Source of the DNA: Sulfitobacter mediterraneus
GTDB lineage: Bacteria; Pseudomonadota; Alphaproteobacteria; Rhodobacterales; Rhodobacteraceae
Length of the DNA stretch: 64,000 bases
Direction: 5' to 3'
NCBI RefSeq assembly: GCF_003054325.1
Contig: NZ_QBKU01000006.1
Coordinates: 186,001-250,000, forward strand
Each line of letters begins with the position of its first letter. The stretch's first letter is position 1. The position numbers were made by a program, and so were the translations under genes. Shown piece after piece: positions 55,784-64,000 of this stretch. A model generated the notes under the pieces. It had not been told where the DNA came from. It saw only the letters and a program-made list of their open reading frames with translations, and searched no databases.

Positions 55784-55805
55784 ACTTCGACCATAGCCGA
55801 AGCAT
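55782..55805. promoter_or_regulatory. Candidate ArsR operator
   Basis: ATACTTCG and CGAAGCAT form an inverted repeat with 8 bases between and one mismatch. It overlaps the ArsR start codon and lies in the 70-base gap to the divergent NIPSNAP gene. Confidence 0.4.
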
Positions 55806-55853
55806 TGCCGCCGATCAATCCGCTAGAACCGGGCCAGCAACAAGGAGACACCC

Positions 55854-56177
55854 ATGCTGACCTGTATCATCAAGTACTACATCGACCCCACCAAGAAAGC
55901 CGCCTTTGAACACTATGCCCGCAACTGGGGGCAGGCGATCCCGCGCTGCGGCGCAGATCTGATCGGCTATTACGCCCCGCACGAAGGGTCCAGCACGCTG
56001 GCCTATGGCATCTACAACATCCCTGATCTGGCCGCATATGAGGCCTATCGCGCGCGGCTTGCCGCTGATCCATTGGGCCGCGAGAATTATGAGTTTGCCC
56101 AGTCCGAGAAATTCCTGTTGCGCGAGGACCGGACCTTTCTCAAACTGGTGTCCACCCCGCATGGAGCGCCCAAATGA
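55854..56177 (+). CDS. NIPSNAP family protein
   Basis: The 107-residue ferredoxin-like protein has the NIPSNAP pattern: MLTCIIKYYIDPTKKAAFEHYARNWG, a central SSTLAYGIYNIPDLAAYEAYRARLA and a closing FLRED-R-T-F-L. Members are dimeric with unknown chemistry. Its ribosome-binding site AAGGAGACACCC is strong. It overlaps the next gene by 4 bases and diverges from the ArsR regulator, which probably controls both. Confidence 0.88.
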   Translation: MLTCIIKYYIDPTKKAAFEHYARNWGQAIPRCGADLIGYYAPHEGSSTLAYGIYNIPDLAAYEAYRARLAADPLGRENYEFAQSEKFLLREDRTFLKLVSTPHGAPK

Positions 56178-56518
56178 TTGCAGTGATTTTCGAAGTGATG
56201 CCGCATCCTGACCGCAAAGGCGACTACCTCGACCTTGCAGCCGAGATGAAACCGCTGGTCGATCAGGTGGAGGGGTTTATCTCTGTTGAACGGTTTCAAA
56301 GCCTGACCAACCCGGACAAGCTGCTGTCTCTTTCGTTTTTCCGCGATGAAGAAGCCGTGCAGAACTGGCGCAAGCTGACCGCGCATCGCAAGGCCCAGGC
56401 CAAAGGGCGGGCGGGGATCTTTACCGACTATCATCTGCGGATCGCCCATGTGATCCGCGACTATGGCCTCGCAGACCGGGATCAAGCACCAGACGACAGC
56501 CGCGCCAGCCACGGCTGA
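56174..56518 (+). CDS. Antibiotic biosynthesis monooxygenase (ABM) family protein
   Basis: The 114-residue protein has the ABM dimeric alpha-beta barrel fold: MIAVIFEVMPHPDRKGDYLDLAAEMKPLV, then GFISVERFQSLTNPDKLLSLSFFRDEEAVQNWR. Members oxidise aromatic compounds without cofactor or degrade heme; the key residues for either are not evident. It is co-translated with NIPSNAP (ATGA overlap). The pair with an ArsR regulator suggests a stress- or xenobiotic-responsive unit. Confidence 0.85.
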   Translation: MIAVIFEVMPHPDRKGDYLDLAAEMKPLVDQVEGFISVERFQSLTNPDKLLSLSFFRDEEAVQNWRKLTAHRKAQAKGRAGIFTDYHLRIAHVIRDYGLADRDQAPDDSRASHG

Positions 56519-56594
56519 TCCTGCGCCGCATTGTGACTGGCCCTTGTTTCACGCTAAACAGGGGCCGGACCAACACAGGAAGGAGCCGTGCAAC

Positions 56595-57020
56595 ATGGGC
56601 AAGGTATTTGTCACCGACCGCGAATTGCGCTTTGGCGATTGCGATATATCCGGCACCGCTTATTTCCCCTCCTACCTCAATCTGCTCAACGGCGTGAACG
56701 AGGAATACTGGGCGCACATCGGCTATCCTTGGCACGAGATCATCTGGAAAGAACGCTGGGGCACGCCCACGGTTCACCTGACCTGCGATTTCTCGATCCC
56801 GTCGCTGTTTGGTCAAACCCTGACGTTTGAATTACGTGTGGTGCGCGTGGGTCGATCCTCCGTGACGCTCAAGCATGAGATCAGTTGCAAAGGCGAAAAG
56901 CGCTGGAACAGTACGCAGGTTCTTGCGGCCTCTGATCTGGACAAACATACCTCGGTGGCATGGCCAGATGCCGTGAAGGCAACGCTGGACGATTGGCTGG
57001 TCACGGACGAGGGCGCCTAG
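56595..57020 (+). CDS. 4-hydroxybenzoyl-CoA thioesterase-type hotdog protein
   Basis: The 141-residue hotdog-fold protein starts MGKVFVTDRELRFGDCDISGTAYFPSYLNLLN, where the Asp in RFGDCD is the usual nucleophile or base and the following tyrosine/serine region matches 4HBT family enzymes. It then has LTFELRVVRVGRSSVTLKHEI. The acyl-CoA substrate is unknown. The start at 56595 has AAGGAGCCGTGCAAC upstream. It is convergent with the photolyase gene by 1 base and follows the ABM gene at 76 bases. Confidence 0.85.
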   Translation: MGKVFVTDRELRFGDCDISGTAYFPSYLNLLNGVNEEYWAHIGYPWHEIIWKERWGTPTVHLTCDFSIPSLFGQTLTFELRVVRVGRSSVTLKHEISCKGEKRWNSTQVLAASDLDKHTSVAWPDAVKATLDDWLVTDEGA

Positions 57021-57021
57021 G

Positions 57022-58551
57022 TCAAACCACCTCGCCCGCGTCCAAACGTTTGAGCCATTTGCGCGCATCTATTAAAACGGTTTCGCGCCGGTCCGCATCC
57101 ATGCGGTCCCATGTGCGGTACATATTGCCCATCCGCGCATTGTCTTTGAACCGGTCCCGATGCCGGTCCAGAAAATGCCAATACAGCAGGTTAAACGGGC
57201 AGGCTCCCTCGCCGGTTTTCACGCTGACCTTGTAAGCGCAACCTTTGCAATAATTCGACATCCGGTTGATGTAGGCCCCCGATGACACATAGGGCTTGGA
57301 GGCAATGACCCCGCCATCGGCAAACTGGCTCATCCCGATGGTATTGGGTGCCTCGACCCACTCGAACGCATCGGCGTAAACCTCCAGATACCATTCGTGC
57401 ACCTGCGCGGGGTCCACCCCGGCCAAAAGGGCAAAATTGCCCGTCACCATAAGCCGCTGAATGTGATGGGCATAGGCGCTGGTCTTGGTCTGGCGCACCG
57501 CATGGGCGATACAGTTCATATTTGTCTCAGCGCCCCAATAGAAGTCAGGCAAATCCCGGTCATGGCGCAGGGCGTTGCGGGTGACATAATCCGGCCCTTC
57601 CAGAAAATAGATGCCCCGCACATATTCGCGCCAACCGATGATTTGGCGGATGAACCCTTCAGCGGCGTTGATCGGTACGCTTCCATCCTGCCACGCCTTT
57701 TCTGCCGCTTGGCAGATCTCGATTGGGCCCAGCAATCCAATGTTCAGATAGGGCGACAGCACCGCATGATAGAGGGTTTCATGCTCTTCCAACATGGCAT
57801 CCTGATAATCCCCGAATTTCGGCAGCGCATGAGTGATGAAGTGATCCAAAGCCTCCAGTGCCTGCGCTCGCGTGGTCGCAAATTCGAAGGGATAAAGATC
57901 ACCAAAATGATCGGCAAAGCGGGCCTCAACCAGATCCAGCACCTCTGCCGTCTGGGCATCCGGCTCGAACCGCATAGGCCCGTCATGATCTACGTCATCA
58001 GGGGCAGGCTTGCGGTTGTCGTGATCATAATTCCACTGCCCGCCAGCGGGGTCATCGCCCTCCATCAACAGCCCGGTCTTACGCCGCATCTCGCGGTAGA
58101 AATATTCCATTCGCAAGGCTTTGCGTCCTTCGGCCCAGCCCTCAAAATCAGCATGGGACGCCAGAAAGCGATGATCAGGCAACATCTGTACCTTGATCGG
58201 CGCATACTTCAGCTTATCAATCAGCCGCCATTCGCCCGGCTCGGTACAGATCACCTCTTGCGCCCCGGTCTCTTCCGCCCGGCGCAGCAGTTCTCCGACG
58301 ATGGAGCCAGCATTGTGCGTGTCGTCCAACTGCGTATAGCGCAGATCCCATCCGTCCTCTTTCAACGCCTGCGCAAATTTGCGCATTGCAGCAAAGACCA
58401 ATGCGATCTTCTTGGGATGGTGGCGTACATATCCGGCCTCATCCGCAACCTCGGCCATGACAACAATATCGCTGCCCTTGTCCGCCTCAGCCAAGGCGCT
58501 GAGCCCTTCCGACAACTGGTCCCCCAACACCAAAATCAACCGGCTCACCAC
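57022..58551 (-). CDS. Bacterial (6-4) photolyase / FeS-BCP type cryptochrome
   Basis: This 509-residue flavoprotein belongs to the iron-sulfur bacterial cryptochrome/photolyase group (PhrB of Agrobacterium, CryB of Rhodobacter). The N-terminal domain has LILVLGDQLSEGLSAL. The C-terminal FAD domain carries four cysteines for a 4Fe-4S cluster: one in NMNCIAHAV near 347, C435 and C438 in YCKGC, and C451 in GEGACPFN. The gene starts with GTG overlapping the TGA of the SDR gene. It would repair (6-4) photoproducts in light or act as a blue-light receptor. Confidence 0.94.
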   Translation of the reverse strand: MVSRLILVLGDQLSEGLSALAEADKGSDIVVMAEVADEAGYVRHHPKKIALVFAAMRKFAQALKEDGWDLRYTQLDDTHNAGSIVGELLRRAEETGAQEVICTEPGEWRLIDKLKYAPIKVQMLPDHRFLASHADFEGWAEGRKALRMEYFYREMRRKTGLLMEGDDPAGGQWNYDHDNRKPAPDDVDHDGPMRFEPDAQTAEVLDLVEARFADHFGDLYPFEFATTRAQALEALDHFITHALPKFGDYQDAMLEEHETLYHAVLSPYLNIGLLGPIEICQAAEKAWQDGSVPINAAEGFIRQIIGWREYVRGIYFLEGPDYVTRNALRHDRDLPDFYWGAETNMNCIAHAVRQTKTSAYAHHIQRLMVTGNFALLAGVDPAQVHEWYLEVYADAFEWVEAPNTIGMSQFADGGVIASKPYVSSGAYINRMSNYCKGCAYKVSVKTGEGACPFNLLYWHFLDRHRDRFKDNARMGNMYRTWDRMDADRRETVLIDARKWLKRLDAGEVV

Positions 58552-59210
58552 GGCACCTCGCTGCCCGCCCAGTCAAAAAAACCGCCAGTTTGTGCAGGCG
58601 TCAGGCCATCCATAACACCTATGAGATTTTGCGCAGCTTCCTCCGCTGGTACGGCGGGATGGCGGCCCAGATAGGCCTGGGTAAACGGGGTCGCCACAGT
58701 GCCCGGATGCAGCGCCACGCAGATGCTCTGCGGATGGCTGCGGGACAATTCAATCGCTGCTGTGTGGACAATCTGGTTCACCGCCGCCTTGGCACTGCGA
58801 TAGCTGATCCAGCCGCCCAAACTATTGTCGCCGATGGACCCTACCCGCGCCGACAAAATCGCAAAAACCGCGCGGCGATCCTTGCGCAGCAAGCGATGCG
58901 CTTGAGCCAGCACCAGCGCCGGACCAACCGCATTGAGCGCAAATTGATCCATCATCGCGTCCTTGCGCACCGCACGAATGGTCTTTTCCGGCGCTGCGCC
59001 GCCAATCTCCAACGCGCCACTGGCGACAATCACCTGATCAAACGGCCCCGCCAGCCGCCCCAAATGATGCGCAACACTGTCAGGATCCGTCACATCGAAC
59101 CCGTCGCCGGACCGCGACAGGCCCACCACACGATCCCCGCGTGCCTGATGCGCCTGCACCAGTGCCGAACCGATCCCGCCGCTGGCCCCAATGATCAAAA
59201 CATCTTTCAT
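58545..59210 (-). CDS. Short-chain dehydrogenase/reductase (CsgA-like)
   Basis: The 221-residue Rossmann protein has the NAD(P) motif LIIGASGGIGSALV, the Asn in LNAVGPALV, the catalytic Ser region ILSARVGSIGDNSLGG and Tyr-Lys in SYRSAK. It lacks a long C-terminal region, as in CsgA-like SDRs. The product is unknown; family members act on sterols, sugars or act in signalling. Its stop overlaps the photolyase start, so the two are a translationally coupled pair. Confidence 0.88.
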   Translation of the reverse strand: MKDVLIIGASGGIGSALVQAHQARGDRVVGLSRSGDGFDVTDPDSVAHHLGRLAGPFDQVIVASGALEIGGAAPEKTIRAVRKDAMMDQFALNAVGPALVLAQAHRLLRKDRRAVFAILSARVGSIGDNSLGGWISYRSAKAAVNQIVHTAAIELSRSHPQSICVALHPGTVATPFTQAYLGRHPAVPAEEAAQNLIGVMDGLTPAQTGGFFDWAGSEVPW

Positions 59211-59247
59211 ATCCCGGAACTAGCGGTGCAAATGCGCGGATCAATGT

Positions 59248-59269
59248 TTCATTTGGCCAAAAAAACTCA
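59248..59269 (+). repeat. Short solo element related to the dispersed repeat (copy G)
   Basis: The 22 bases around TTTGGCCAAAAAAACTC match copy F (26544-26565) at all but one position. It lies in the SDR-leuA gap. Confidence 0.35.
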
Positions 59270-59350
59270 ATTCCGCACCCGCTGCTCTCACAGCAACAAA
59301 GATCATTCACCCCCTTTCCATTTGCAAATGCACGGGTATAACTACGCCCC

Positions 59351-59437
59351 ATGACACACGCCGCCCATATCCCAACACCGCCGCGCCCCTGCGCGGCCAT
59401 GCTGCGTGCCAACCTGCTGCTACTAATCCGCCTCTGA
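59351..59437 (+). CDS. Leucine leader peptide of leuA
   Basis: A 28-codon frame ends in N-L-L-L-L-I-R-L and a stop codon, with four consecutive Leu codons (two of them the uncommon CTA), one Ile and a final Leu. It lies 80 bases before leuA. The stop codon is inside the first arm of an RNA hairpin, so ribosome position should control folding. No Shine-Dalgarno is visible; a TATAAC box ending nine bases before the ATG suggests a leaderless start, as known for the Sinorhizobium trp leader. The repeated regulatory codons are the main evidence. Confidence 0.75.
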   Translation: MTHAAHIPTPPRPCAAMLRANLLLLIRL

Positions 59438-59490
59438 GCGTGCCATTCCGGCGCGCCCGCTCAGAGGGATGTGCCGCGCGCCAATGGATT
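59431..59490 (+). promoter_or_regulatory. Attenuator hairpins of leuA
   Basis: A perfect ten-base-pair stem pairs 59431-59440 (CCTCTGAGCG) with 59458-59467 (CGCTCAGAGG). A competing stem pairs 59450-59456 (GGCGCGC) with 59476-59482 (GCGCGCC) and is followed by ATTTT. They cannot form together. The leader's Leu codons and stop precede the first arm, so stalling at Leu would favour the first stem and read-through, and completion at the stop would favour the second stem and termination. Confidence 0.65.
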
Positions 59491-59515
59491 TTAAGCAGAC
59501 AAGAAAGACCCAGAC

Positions 59516-61084
59516 ATGACAGATACATCCAAACAAGACCGCGTTTTGATTTTTGACACTACGTTGCGCGATGGCGAACAATCCCCCGGCGCGACCATGA
59601 CCCACGCCGAAAAGCTCGAGATCGCTGGGCTTCTGGACGAAATGGGCGTTGACATCATTGAGGCCGGTTTTCCCATCGCCTCCGATGGAGATTTCAATGC
59701 CGTCAGCGAAATTTCCCGCCTGTCAAAAAACAGCGTGATCTGCGGCTTGGCCCGGGCACAATTTGGCGACATCGACCGCTGCTGGGAGGCCGTGAAACAC
59801 GCGCCGCAGCCACGCATTCACACCTTTATCGGCACCTCGCCGCTGCACCGCGCCATCCCGAACCTCACAATGGACGAAATGGCCGACCGGATCCATGAGA
59901 CCGTGACCCACGCCCGCAACCTTTGCGACAATGTGCAATGGTCGCCGATGGATGCAACCCGGACCGAGCTGGATTATCTCTACCGGGTGGTCGAGATCGC
60001 GATCAAGGCGGGCGCAACGACGATCAACATCCCCGACACCGTGGGCTATACCGCCCCGCGCGAAAGCGCCGATCTGATCGCCAAATTGCTTGAAAACGTG
60101 CCCGGCGCGGATGAGATCATTTTTGCCACCCATTGCCACAACGATCTGGGCATGGCGACAGCCAACAGCCTTGCCGCCGTTGAGGCAGGTGCCCGCCAGA
60201 TCGAATGCACAATCAACGGCCTTGGCGAACGCGCGGGCAATACCGCACTCGAAGAGGTCGTGATGGCACTGAAAGTGCGCAACGACATCATGCCGTTCCA
60301 AACAGGCATCGACAGCACCAAGATCATGAACATCTCGCGCCGCGTTGCGACGGTGTCGGGTTTTGCGGTGCAGTTTAACAAGGCCATTGTGGGCAAGAAC
60401 GCCTTTGCCCACGAAAGCGGCATCCACCAGGACGGCATGCTCAAGAACGCCGAAACGTTCGAGATTATGCGCCCCGAAGACGTGGGCCTGACCGAAACCA
60501 ACATCGTCATGGGCAAACATTCGGGCCGCGCGGCGTTGCGCTCCAAGCTCGAAAACCTCGGGTTCGAATTGGGCGACAACCAGCTCAAGGATGTGTTTGT
60601 GCGGTTCAAGGAACTCGCCGATCGCAAAAAGGAAGTCTATGACGACGACCTCATCGCCCTGATGCGCACCGCAACCGACAGCGACGCGGACCAGATCAAG
60701 CTCAAATCCATGCATGTGATCTGCGGCACCGAAGGCCCAAATCAGGCGCGGATGGTGCTGGACGTGAACGGCGAGGAGCACAGCACCGAGCAAACCGGCG
60801 ATGGCCCGGTGGATGCGGCGTTCAATTGCGTCAAGGCACTGGTGCCCCACGATGCGCGCTTGCAGCTTTATCAGGTGCATGCGGTGACCGAAGGTACAGA
60901 TGCGCAGGCCACGGTGTCTGTTCGCATGGAAGAGGACGGGCGCATTGTGACAGGCCAATCGGCAGACACCGACACGGTCGTGGCCTCGGTCCGCGCCTAT
61001 ATCCATGCGCTCAACCGTTTGCTGGTCCGCCGTGAGAAAGGCGGCACCGACAAGCGAGAGGTCAGCTACAAAGACGTGAGCTAA
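59516..61084 (+). CDS. leuA: 2-isopropylmalate synthase
   Basis: LeuA condenses acetyl-CoA with 2-ketoisovalerate, the first committed step of leucine synthesis. The 522-residue protein has the HMGL-like barrel start DTTLRDGEQSPGATM and the metal-binding HCHNDLGMA. The Ser/Gly region GERAGNTALEEV follows. The C-terminal domain (about 390-505) is the leucine-binding regulatory domain. The start ATG at 59516 follows TTTTAAGCAGACAAGAAAGAC. A leader peptide and attenuator upstream give transcriptional feedback in addition to allosteric feedback. Confidence 0.97.
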   Translation: MTDTSKQDRVLIFDTTLRDGEQSPGATMTHAEKLEIAGLLDEMGVDIIEAGFPIASDGDFNAVSEISRLSKNSVICGLARAQFGDIDRCWEAVKHAPQPRIHTFIGTSPLHRAIPNLTMDEMADRIHETVTHARNLCDNVQWSPMDATRTELDYLYRVVEIAIKAGATTINIPDTVGYTAPRESADLIAKLLENVPGADEIIFATHCHNDLGMATANSLAAVEAGARQIECTINGLGERAGNTALEEVVMALKVRNDIMPFQTGIDSTKIMNISRRVATVSGFAVQFNKAIVGKNAFAHESGIHQDGMLKNAETFEIMRPEDVGLTETNIVMGKHSGRAALRSKLENLGFELGDNQLKDVFVRFKELADRKKEVYDDDLIALMRTATDSDADQIKLKSMHVICGTEGPNQARMVLDVNGEEHSTEQTGDGPVDAAFNCVKALVPHDARLQLYQVHAVTEGTDAQATVSVRMEEDGRIVTGQSADTDTVVASVRAYIHALNRLLVRREKGGTDKREVSYKDVS

Positions 61085-61117
61085 AATGGCTTCGGACCGC
61101 AAATGCGGTCCGATCCA

Positions 61118-61172
61118 CCGGGGGCGCGGCCCCCGGACCCCCGAGATATATCTGACCTGCAAAAGAGAAGAA
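61118..61172 (-). repeat. Dispersed GC-hairpin repeat, copy E
   Basis: Read on the minus strand it has TTCTTCTCTTTTGC, then AGATATATCTCGGGGG, then the hairpin CCGGGGGCC-GC-GCCCCCGG. It is inverted relative to copy D, 164 bases away. Confidence 0.55.
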
Positions 61173-61335
61173 GTAGGCTGCCACGGATACGCCGGGGAAC
61201 GACATGCGCCCCCCGGCCGAAAAAAGCAGTGCTTCTTCCGCAGGCACGGCCATCGGCGTCCCCGCCTGTACCGCAATTCTTAACCTCTTCGGTAAGCCTT
61301 AAGAAAAACTGAACAAAAGTTAGGACTCTTCAATC

Positions 61336-61391
61336 CCTTCTTTTGTAGGCCAAAAATATTCCTGGGGGGTTCGGGGGGCAAAGCCCCCCGA
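61336..61391 (+). repeat. Dispersed GC-hairpin repeat, copy D
   Basis: CCTTCTTTTGTAGGCC, AAAAATATTCC, GGGGGG, then the hairpin TCGGGGGGC-AAA-GCCCCCCGA. Confidence 0.6.
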
Positions 61392-61421
61392 CCGGTCGGG
61401 CCATGCCAATGGCCCGAACCC

Positions 61422-62006
61422 TTACCGATAGGGGTTCTTTGGTTCGCGATCATCACTTAGCGATTTCTGCGCACGTTCCACAATCAGGACAGATGCATCG
61501 GCCAGGTGTTCCCGTTCAATCGCTTTGGCTCCACGTGCGACCCGCAATTTATGCGCCTCCAGCATCACTTCGGCATGGCTGATCCCGCGCGGCGGGATAA
61601 AGGCATAACAAGCCAATTCAATCAGCAATCCCAATGGATCTTTGAAATAGACCGAATGCATGAACCCGCGGTCCTTGACCCCGGAATGACCGATCCCGCG
61701 AGCCTCCAACCGGTCGGTGATCTGATCGAACATCGCACGGTCCACTTCGAATGCGATATGATGCACACAACCCGGATCTGTGGGGGTGCGTTTGTGCACC
61801 GGTTTGCGCTCTTCGTTGGTAAAGATTGTGATCAGCCGCCCGTCACCGGGATCAAAATAGAGGTGCCCTTCGTTGGGGTCATCCAGATTGGGCTGGTCAA
61901 AGATAAAGGGCATGCCCAGCACCCCCTCCCAAAAGTCGATCGAGCTTTGCCGGTCTGCGCCGGTCAGGGTGATGTGATGCACGCCCAAGCTTTGAATTTT
62001 CTTCAT
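61422..62006 (-). CDS. VOC family (glyoxalase/extradiol dioxygenase fold) protein
   Basis: The 194-residue protein has the paired beta-alpha-beta-beta-beta modules of the vicinal oxygen chelate fold. Metal-site residues appear as the first His in VHHITLTGADRQSSIDFWEGVLG, the His in GCVHHIAFEVD and a Glu in LGLLIELACY. This is the usual His-His-Glu set of dioxygenases in this fold. It resembles glyoxalase/bleomycin resistance/dioxygenase superfamily members acting on ring-diols or ketoacids; substrate unknown. The start at 62006 has GAGAGGCCTGAA upstream. Confidence 0.83.
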   Translation of the reverse strand: MKKIQSLGVHHITLTGADRQSSIDFWEGVLGMPFIFDQPNLDDPNEGHLYFDPGDGRLITIFTNEERKPVHKRTPTDPGCVHHIAFEVDRAMFDQITDRLEARGIGHSGVKDRGFMHSVYFKDPLGLLIELACYAFIPPRGISHAEVMLEAHKLRVARGAKAIEREHLADASVLIVERAQKSLSDDREPKNPYR

Positions 62007-62046
62007 TTCAGGCCTCTCTTTGATACCGCTTTGCCCTCCAATATAG

Positions 62047-63225
<1,179 letters not shown>

Positions 63226-63267
63226 CTGCAACACCCACCGGCCCCCCGGTCAGGAGCGTAACACCCC

Positions 63268-64000
63268 ATGGCCAAAGACCGTTCCCAGTCCAGTGATTAC
63301 ACCGGCCCGCTGCGCCGGTTGCTCTTGGCTGTGCTGGTGCTGGTGCTGGCGGCGGTGTTCCTGTTGTGGCGGATCGATAGCCCGCGCGTGGAGCGGTTTC
63401 GCGCCCAGATCACCGACCGTTTGGTGCCCAATCTGGATTGGGCGATGGCGCCGGTCACCGGCACAATCAACCTTTTACGGGATTATCAAAGCTATCAACG
63501 GCTGGCCGACCAGAACCTCGAATTGCGCAGCGAATTGCGCCAGATGCAGGCCTGGAAAGAGGCCGCGCTGCAGCTTGAGCAGGAAAACGCCCGACTGCTG
63601 GACCTCAACAACGTGCGGCTTGATCCGCGCCTGACCTTCATCACCGGCGTTGTGCTGGCTGACAGCGGATCACCGTTCCGGCAATCCGTGCTGTTGAATG
63701 TAGGGGCACGCGATGGACTGGTTGATGGTTGGGCCACAATGGATGGGATCGGGCTGGTTGGCCGCATTTCTGGCGTCGCCAAAAACACCGCACGGGTGAT
63801 CCTGCTCACCGATGCCTCCAGCCGTATTCCCGCGATCATCCAACCCTCTGGCCAACGGGCGATTGTGGCCGGTGACAACACCGCCGCACCGCCGGTCGAT
63901 TTTCTGGAGAACCCCGATCTGGTCCGCCCCGGCGACCGGGTGATCAGTTCCGGCGATGGGGGCGTGTTCCCGGCAGGTCTGTTGATCGGCCAGGTTGCCG
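63268..64000 (+). CDS. mreC: Rod shape-determining protein MreC (N-terminal part)
   Basis: The window contains the first 244 codons and ends inside the gene. MreC has a short cytoplasmic start (MAKDRSQSSDYTGPLRR), one membrane helix (LLLAVLVLVLAAVFLLW), a coiled coil (about 75-110, with ELRSELRQMQAWKEAALQLEQ) and then the beta-rich periplasmic domain (FITGVVLADSGSPFRQSVLLNVGARDGLVDGW). It links MreB to the wall synthases. The ATG at 63268 has CAGGAGCGTAACACCCC upstream. Confidence 0.95.
   Translation, partial: MAKDRSQSSDYTGPLRRLLLAVLVLVLAAVFLLWRIDSPRVERFRAQITDRLVPNLDWAMAPVTGTINLLRDYQSYQRLADQNLELRSELRQMQAWKEAALQLEQENARLLDLNNVRLDPRLTFITGVVLADSGSPFRQSVLLNVGARDGLVDGWATMDGIGLVGRISGVAKNTARVILLTDASSRIPAIIQPSGQRAIVAGDNTAAPPVDFLENPDLVRPGDRVISSGDGGVFPAGLLIGQVA

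Larger units (their letters stand above)
61085..61421. other. Intergenic region after leuA with two inverted repeat copies
   Basis: This 337-base gap holds a plain hairpin (CGGACCGC-AAAT-GCGGTCCG at 61093-61112), repeat copy E on the minus strand and repeat copy D on the plus strand. Between them (61173-61335) an open frame from ATG 61204 to 61302 could code for 32 residues, starting MRPPAEKSSASSAGTAIG. I see no promoter, family or repeat of it, so I do not call a gene. No clear T-run terminator for leuA was found. Confidence 0.5.

Noticed and set aside
59723-61276. 517-codon open frame opposite leuA
   Set aside because: It is an antisense shadow of leuA without family motifs.
61204-61302. 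32-codon open frame between repeat copies E and D
   Set aside because: There is no family, promoter or evidence of conservation; it may be chance within a repeat-flanked gap.

Overview
The window looks like a chromosomal segment of a marine Roseobacter-group alphaproteobacterium (Rhodobacteraceae). The evidence is a class I (archaeal-type) lysyl-tRNA synthetase, an NDUFS4-like accessory complex I subunit, a RutR-controlled reductive pyrimidine pathway, an FeS-BCP type photolyase, and a tandem glycine riboswitch ahead of gcvTHP. Coding density is high, many genes overlap by 4 bases, and I see no rRNA, CRISPR array, insertion sequence or prophage. This is mostly core and metabolic chromosome, not a genomic island.

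Layout. 1-3.4 kb: the 5' part of an operon on the minus strand for a polyamine-type ABC importer, preceded by an M24 peptidase and a two-cysteine isomerase/racemase. 3.4-8.5 kb: tRNA-Arg(TCT), a GNAT and NDUFS4-like pair, uvrB, and small envelope proteins, one with a possible general-stress (EcfG) promoter. 8.5-19.6 kb: a 762-residue beta-helix protein without a signal peptide, class I LysRS, a TerB-like protein, a GNAT/deacetylase/PBP4 cluster, an EamA exporter, nadD and a lipoprotein hydrolase. 19.6-23.7 kb: ettA, a response regulator with a degenerate GGDEF domain, a cold-shock protein and an L,D-transpeptidase.

23.8-34.5 kb is the clearest functional unit. An NMT1/THI5-like ABC importer, a dihydropyrimidinase, an unknown 109-residue protein and an N-carbamoyl-beta-alanine amidase lie in one minus-strand operon. 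They face a divergent rutR gene, and preT-preA form a second operon nearby. A perfect 7-2-7 palindrome lies between rutR and the amidase gene, and a near-identical one lies before preT. Together these genes would import pyrimidines and degrade them to beta-alanine, CO2 and ammonia.

34.7-41.3 kb: a methyltransferase, a RidA-like protein, a SRAP/YedK protein in which catalytic Cys2 is replaced by Pro2, and a YbbA-YbbP-TesA type ABC/esterase set. 41.4-46.1 kb: gcvT-gcvH-gcvP behind a tandem glycine riboswitch. 46.1-59.2 kb: a MATE pump, gltX, an 18-repeat MORN protein, nadE, an esterase, an ArsR regulator with a divergent NIPSNAP/monooxygenase pair, a thioesterase, a photolyase and an SDR. 59.2-64 kb: leuA behind a 28-codon leucine leader peptide and attenuator, a VOC protein, then mreB and the start of mreC.

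The items most worth a second look are the Pro2 SRAP protein, the leuA leader/attenuator, the two RutR operators with the unknown operon gene, a dispersed GC-hairpin repeat (five full and two short copies), and the signal-less beta-helix protein. Reading-frame starts were chosen from ribosome-binding sites and family N-termini. All function calls rest on recognising family motifs by eye, without database searches.
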